Source: JAVBPE01 sp031549865
GTDB taxonomy: Bacteria; Bacillota_I; Bacilli_A; Acholeplasmatales; Anaeroplasmataceae
Assembly: GCA_031549865.1 (NCBI GenBank)
Contig: JAVBPE010000005.1
Span: 75,109-139,108, forward strand
DNA length: 64,000 nucleotides
Direction of reading: 5' to 3'
A program made the translations under genes and the position numbers. Below are positions 62,574 to 64,000 of this stretch, one piece after another. Positions within the stretch are counted from its first letter, which is position 1, and the number at the start of each line of letters is the position of its first letter. The notes below the pieces were generated by a model. The model was given only the letters and a program-made list of their open reading frames with translations. It did not search any database and was not told where the DNA came from.

Positions 62574-63158
62574 TTATACCTCATAATATAGAAACTCATT
62601 TATTTTTGTTTTCCAGTCTTTATCATAACTGATACCTTTCATCGCCGCTATTGATGTAAACCCGTGTATAAAAGCCCATTTTATTATTATCATGTTCTCA
62701 GTCATTTCGTCGGACATTCCTGCGTTTTTAAATATACACGAGGCTGTATCTTTGAAAATTTGAAATGCGGGAAAGCTGTCGCGTTTTTTATCGTTTAGTG
62801 AAAGATTTATTTTGGGATTGCCGTGAAAAAATAAAAAATTGAAATATTGCGGATTTTCCATAAAAAACAAGAAATACGCTTCGCCGATTTTATTCAATAT
62901 AACGGGATTGTCTTTATCGTTTGCCGATAATATATCATTAAAAATTTGTGTAAAACGATTTGAAATGTGGTCGCTTATTGCTTCAAGCAATTCCTCTTTA
63001 TTTTTGAAATGACTGTACGGTGCAGCGTGGCTGACTTGACATAATGCGGCAACTTTTCTAAGAGAAAGATTGCTTAATCCCTCTTTGTTGATAAGGTCAA
63101 TTGCCGTTTCTATTAGTCCAAGTCTTAAATTACCGTGATGATAAGTTTTATTATCCAT
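62574..63158 (-). CDS. TetR/AcrR family transcriptional regulator
   Basis: A 194-residue regulator. The HTH is AIDLINKEGLSNLSLRKVAA, then LCQVSHAAPYSHFKNKEELL. The C-terminal ligand domain is all-helical. AAGGAGT precedes the ATG. Its promoter lies wholly inside a large inverted repeat (63172-63220), so it probably represses itself and the membrane protein gene. GC content is higher than upstream regions. Confidence 0.9.
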   Translation of the reverse strand: MDNKTYHHGNLRLGLIETAIDLINKEGLSNLSLRKVAALCQVSHAAPYSHFKNKEELLEAISDHISNRFTQIFNDILSANDKDNPVILNKIGEAYFLFFMENPQYFNFLFFHGNPKINLSLNDKKRDSFPAFQIFKDTASCIFKNAGMSDEMTENMIIIKWAFIHGFTSIAAMKGISYDKDWKTKINEFLYYEV

Positions 63159-63171
63159 AAATGACTCCTTT

Positions 63172-63220
63172 ATCTTGACACTGTAAACATTATATGTTAT
63201 TATCTTTACAATGTCAAGAT
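63172..63220 (-). promoter_or_regulatory. TetR operator enclosing a consensus promoter
   Basis: ATCTTGACACTGTAAA (63172-63187) and TTTACAATGTCAAGAT (63205-63220) form a 16-bp inverted repeat with one mismatch. On the minus strand TTGACA (63213-63218), 17 bases and TATAAT (63189-63194) make a perfect-consensus promoter inside it. Binding by the TetR protein would block transcription. Confidence 0.8.
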
Positions 63221-63402
63221 ATTTTTATGATTATTTAACTTTATCAATACCGTCAGCAAGTTTACGCTTTGTAAAGCCCCTTTCGCGGCATAACAGGGAA
63301 ATCACTCGCTAACGGCAAATAAATATTAATATTTTTTGCCTAAGCAATCTAAAGAGGATATGCCCGATAAGCGGCAATCAAACCGCAAAGGAGTAAACGA
63401 AA
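63221..63402. other. Gene-free segment of mobile-element DNA
   Basis: No open frame. Its GC-richer composition matches the TetR region. The last part, ending AAACCGCAAAGGAGTAAACG, is the translation start region of the recombinase stub. Confidence 0.5.
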
Positions 63403-63573
63403 ATGAATACAGTTATTTACGCGATGTACAGTAGCGCAGGACAGACGGAACAATCCATCGAGGGACAGTTGCGTGTCTGCATGGAATATGCCGAGAGAAA
63501 CGGCTATTTTGTCCTCGCGCGAGAAGTTTCCATATTTATATTTTTTATAACATTAAAAACAATTTTCCTCTAA
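63403..63573 (+). pseudogene. Large serine recombinase, N-terminal stub
   Basis: Residues 1-~42 (TVIYAMYSSAGQTEQSIEGQ, then LRVCMEYAERNGYFVLARE) match the catalytic N-terminus of serine recombinases of conjugative transposons, where the usual text is YARYSSxxQ; the Ser is kept. After residue ~42 the frame turns into unrelated AT-rich sequence and stops at 63571-63573. AAAGGAG lies upstream. The element that used it has been deleted. Confidence 0.75.
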
Positions 63574-63650
63574 TCGAACTTGTCGGAATTTCCGACAGCT
63601 TGCAATCTCTTGCAACTCCTTCACATTATAACTGTGTTTTATATAAAAAT

Positions 63651-63686
63651 AAAAATCCACCAGTCTAACTTGAACTGGTGGTTTTT
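63651..63686. terminator. Terminator-like hairpin
   Basis: TCCACCAGT and ACTGGTGG pair around a nine-base loop, followed by TTTTT on the plus strand and T-rich sequence on the minus strand. Confidence 0.65.
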
Positions 63687-63716
63687 CATTTTCGGGCATA
63701 GCCCTCTATTATTGGC

Positions 63717-63733
63717 TGCGCTTAGTAAGCGCA
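63717..63733. mobile_element. Possible IS200/IS605 end hairpin
   Basis: TGCGCTTA and AAGCGCA (63717-63733) form a compact foldback shortly downstream of the tnpA stop. IS200/IS605 elements carry such subterminal hairpins, which TnpA recognises as single strands. Confidence 0.4.
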
Positions 63734-63759
63734 TATGTGTAGCCTACCTATTGCATTTT

Positions 63760-64000
63760 TTATTTGCTACCCGTAAACGGGTCTCCTTCAAAATCTATGC
63801 TTAGTTGGGTCATCGTTTGATCTTCTTTTAATTGATTTTGAATGTATTCTGCTATTTTCTTGGTATTCTTTCCTACTGTATCTACGTAGTACCCTCGACA
63901 CCAGAATTCTCTATTCCGGTATTTGAATTTCATGTTTCCCCATTTTTGATATATCATTAGACTACTCTTTCCTTTTAGGTATCCCATGAATCCTGATACA
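63760..64000 (-). CDS. tnpA: IS200/IS605-type transposase TnpA, partial
   Basis: The C-terminal part of a Y1-type transposase: GFMGYLKGKSSLMIYQKWGN, FKYRNREFWCRGYYVDTVGK, and a tail ending FEGDPFTGSK, all typical of IS200-like TnpA. The frame stays open through the window's right edge, so the HUH motif and most of the protein lie outside. The catalytic Tyr should fall in the VDTVGKNTKKIAEYI helix. The gene looks intact as far as seen. Confidence 0.88.
   Translation of the reverse strand, partial: VSGFMGYLKGKSSLMIYQKWGNMKFKYRNREFWCRGYYVDTVGKNTKKIAEYIQNQLKEDQTMTQLSIDFEGDPFTGSK

Noticed and set aside
63580..63804. 74-codon plus-strand frame near the IS200 gene
   Set aside because: It crosses a terminator hairpin and the tnpA end on the opposite strand, with no recognisable product.

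Overview
The window is low-GC DNA from a Bacillota-type bacterium. It uses the standard code (TGG for Trp, TGA as stop), has strong GGAGG or GGTGAT ribosome binding sites, and is controlled by T-box, TPP-riboswitch and OhrR-type elements. FeFe-hydrogenase, RqcH, UvrC, Hsp33, a ferredoxin-flavodoxin protein and pectin-degrading enzymes together suggest an anaerobic, possibly gut-dwelling member of the Erysipelotrichia/Mollicutes-related Bacilli. That placement is inference; no rRNA or tRNA gene was seen. Most of the window is compact chromosome with many hairpin terminators between convergent genes.

Layout. 1-10 kb: a truncated gene, an EFR1 ferrodoxin, a large secreted pectate lyase lipoprotein, a membrane protein, an MgtA-type P-type ATPase behind a long structured leader containing a 31-codon ORF, a VOC protein and a GH28 pectinase. 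10-14 kb: an orphan ParA/ribbon-helix-helix pair, AlkD and a divergent diadenylate-cyclase-like protein. 14-17 kb: a thiamine salvage operon (thiM-thiE-thiD-tenA) under a TPP riboswitch. 17-29 kb: NUDIX, small LuxR-type and XRE-membrane regulators, uvrC, gmk-rpoZ, rqcH-methyltransferase, an Hpt protein, M18 peptidase, acyl-ACP thioesterase and hslO. 29-33.6 kb: metN-metI-metQ plus a GNAT-MsrA fusion, all behind a T-box whose specifier reads AUG (Met). 33.6-40.4 kb: a short RecQ, a LytS-type kinase with a SARP-like response regulator, a gpx-TSCPD-ohrR operon with an OhrR operator over its promoter, TspO starting at ATT, and FeFe-hydrogenase.

40.4-48.8 kb: a full histidine operon (hisZ-G-D-C-B-H-A-F-IE) followed by ybaK and preceded by a TrpR-family regulator; every junction overlaps or nearly so. 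No histidinol-phosphate phosphatase lies in it. 49.5-53.4 kb: a block of uncharacterised membrane and immunity-like genes plus transposase debris, bounded by a 26-bp direct repeat; it looks inserted between an HD-domain gene and ytaF. 53-61 kb: ytaF, a flavin reductase, membrane proteins, a large hybrid histidine kinase, a lipoprotein, a YdeI-like protein and a helical-repeat protein.

61-64 kb is a mobile-element graveyard: a truncated kinase, an IS3-type OrfA stub, a zinc-ribbon stub, a TetR/membrane-protein pair with a near-perfect palindromic operator, a serine-recombinase stub and an IS200/IS605 transposase running off the edge. Base composition is visibly richer in GC there.

The most interesting signal is the mgtA leader (5489-5664). 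It combines a well-positioned promoter, a short ORF with a strong ribosome binding site, an intrinsic terminator just before mgtA, and an in-ORF segment exactly complementary to the terminator's left arm. It could be a translation-coupled attenuator or a riboswitch I do not recognise.
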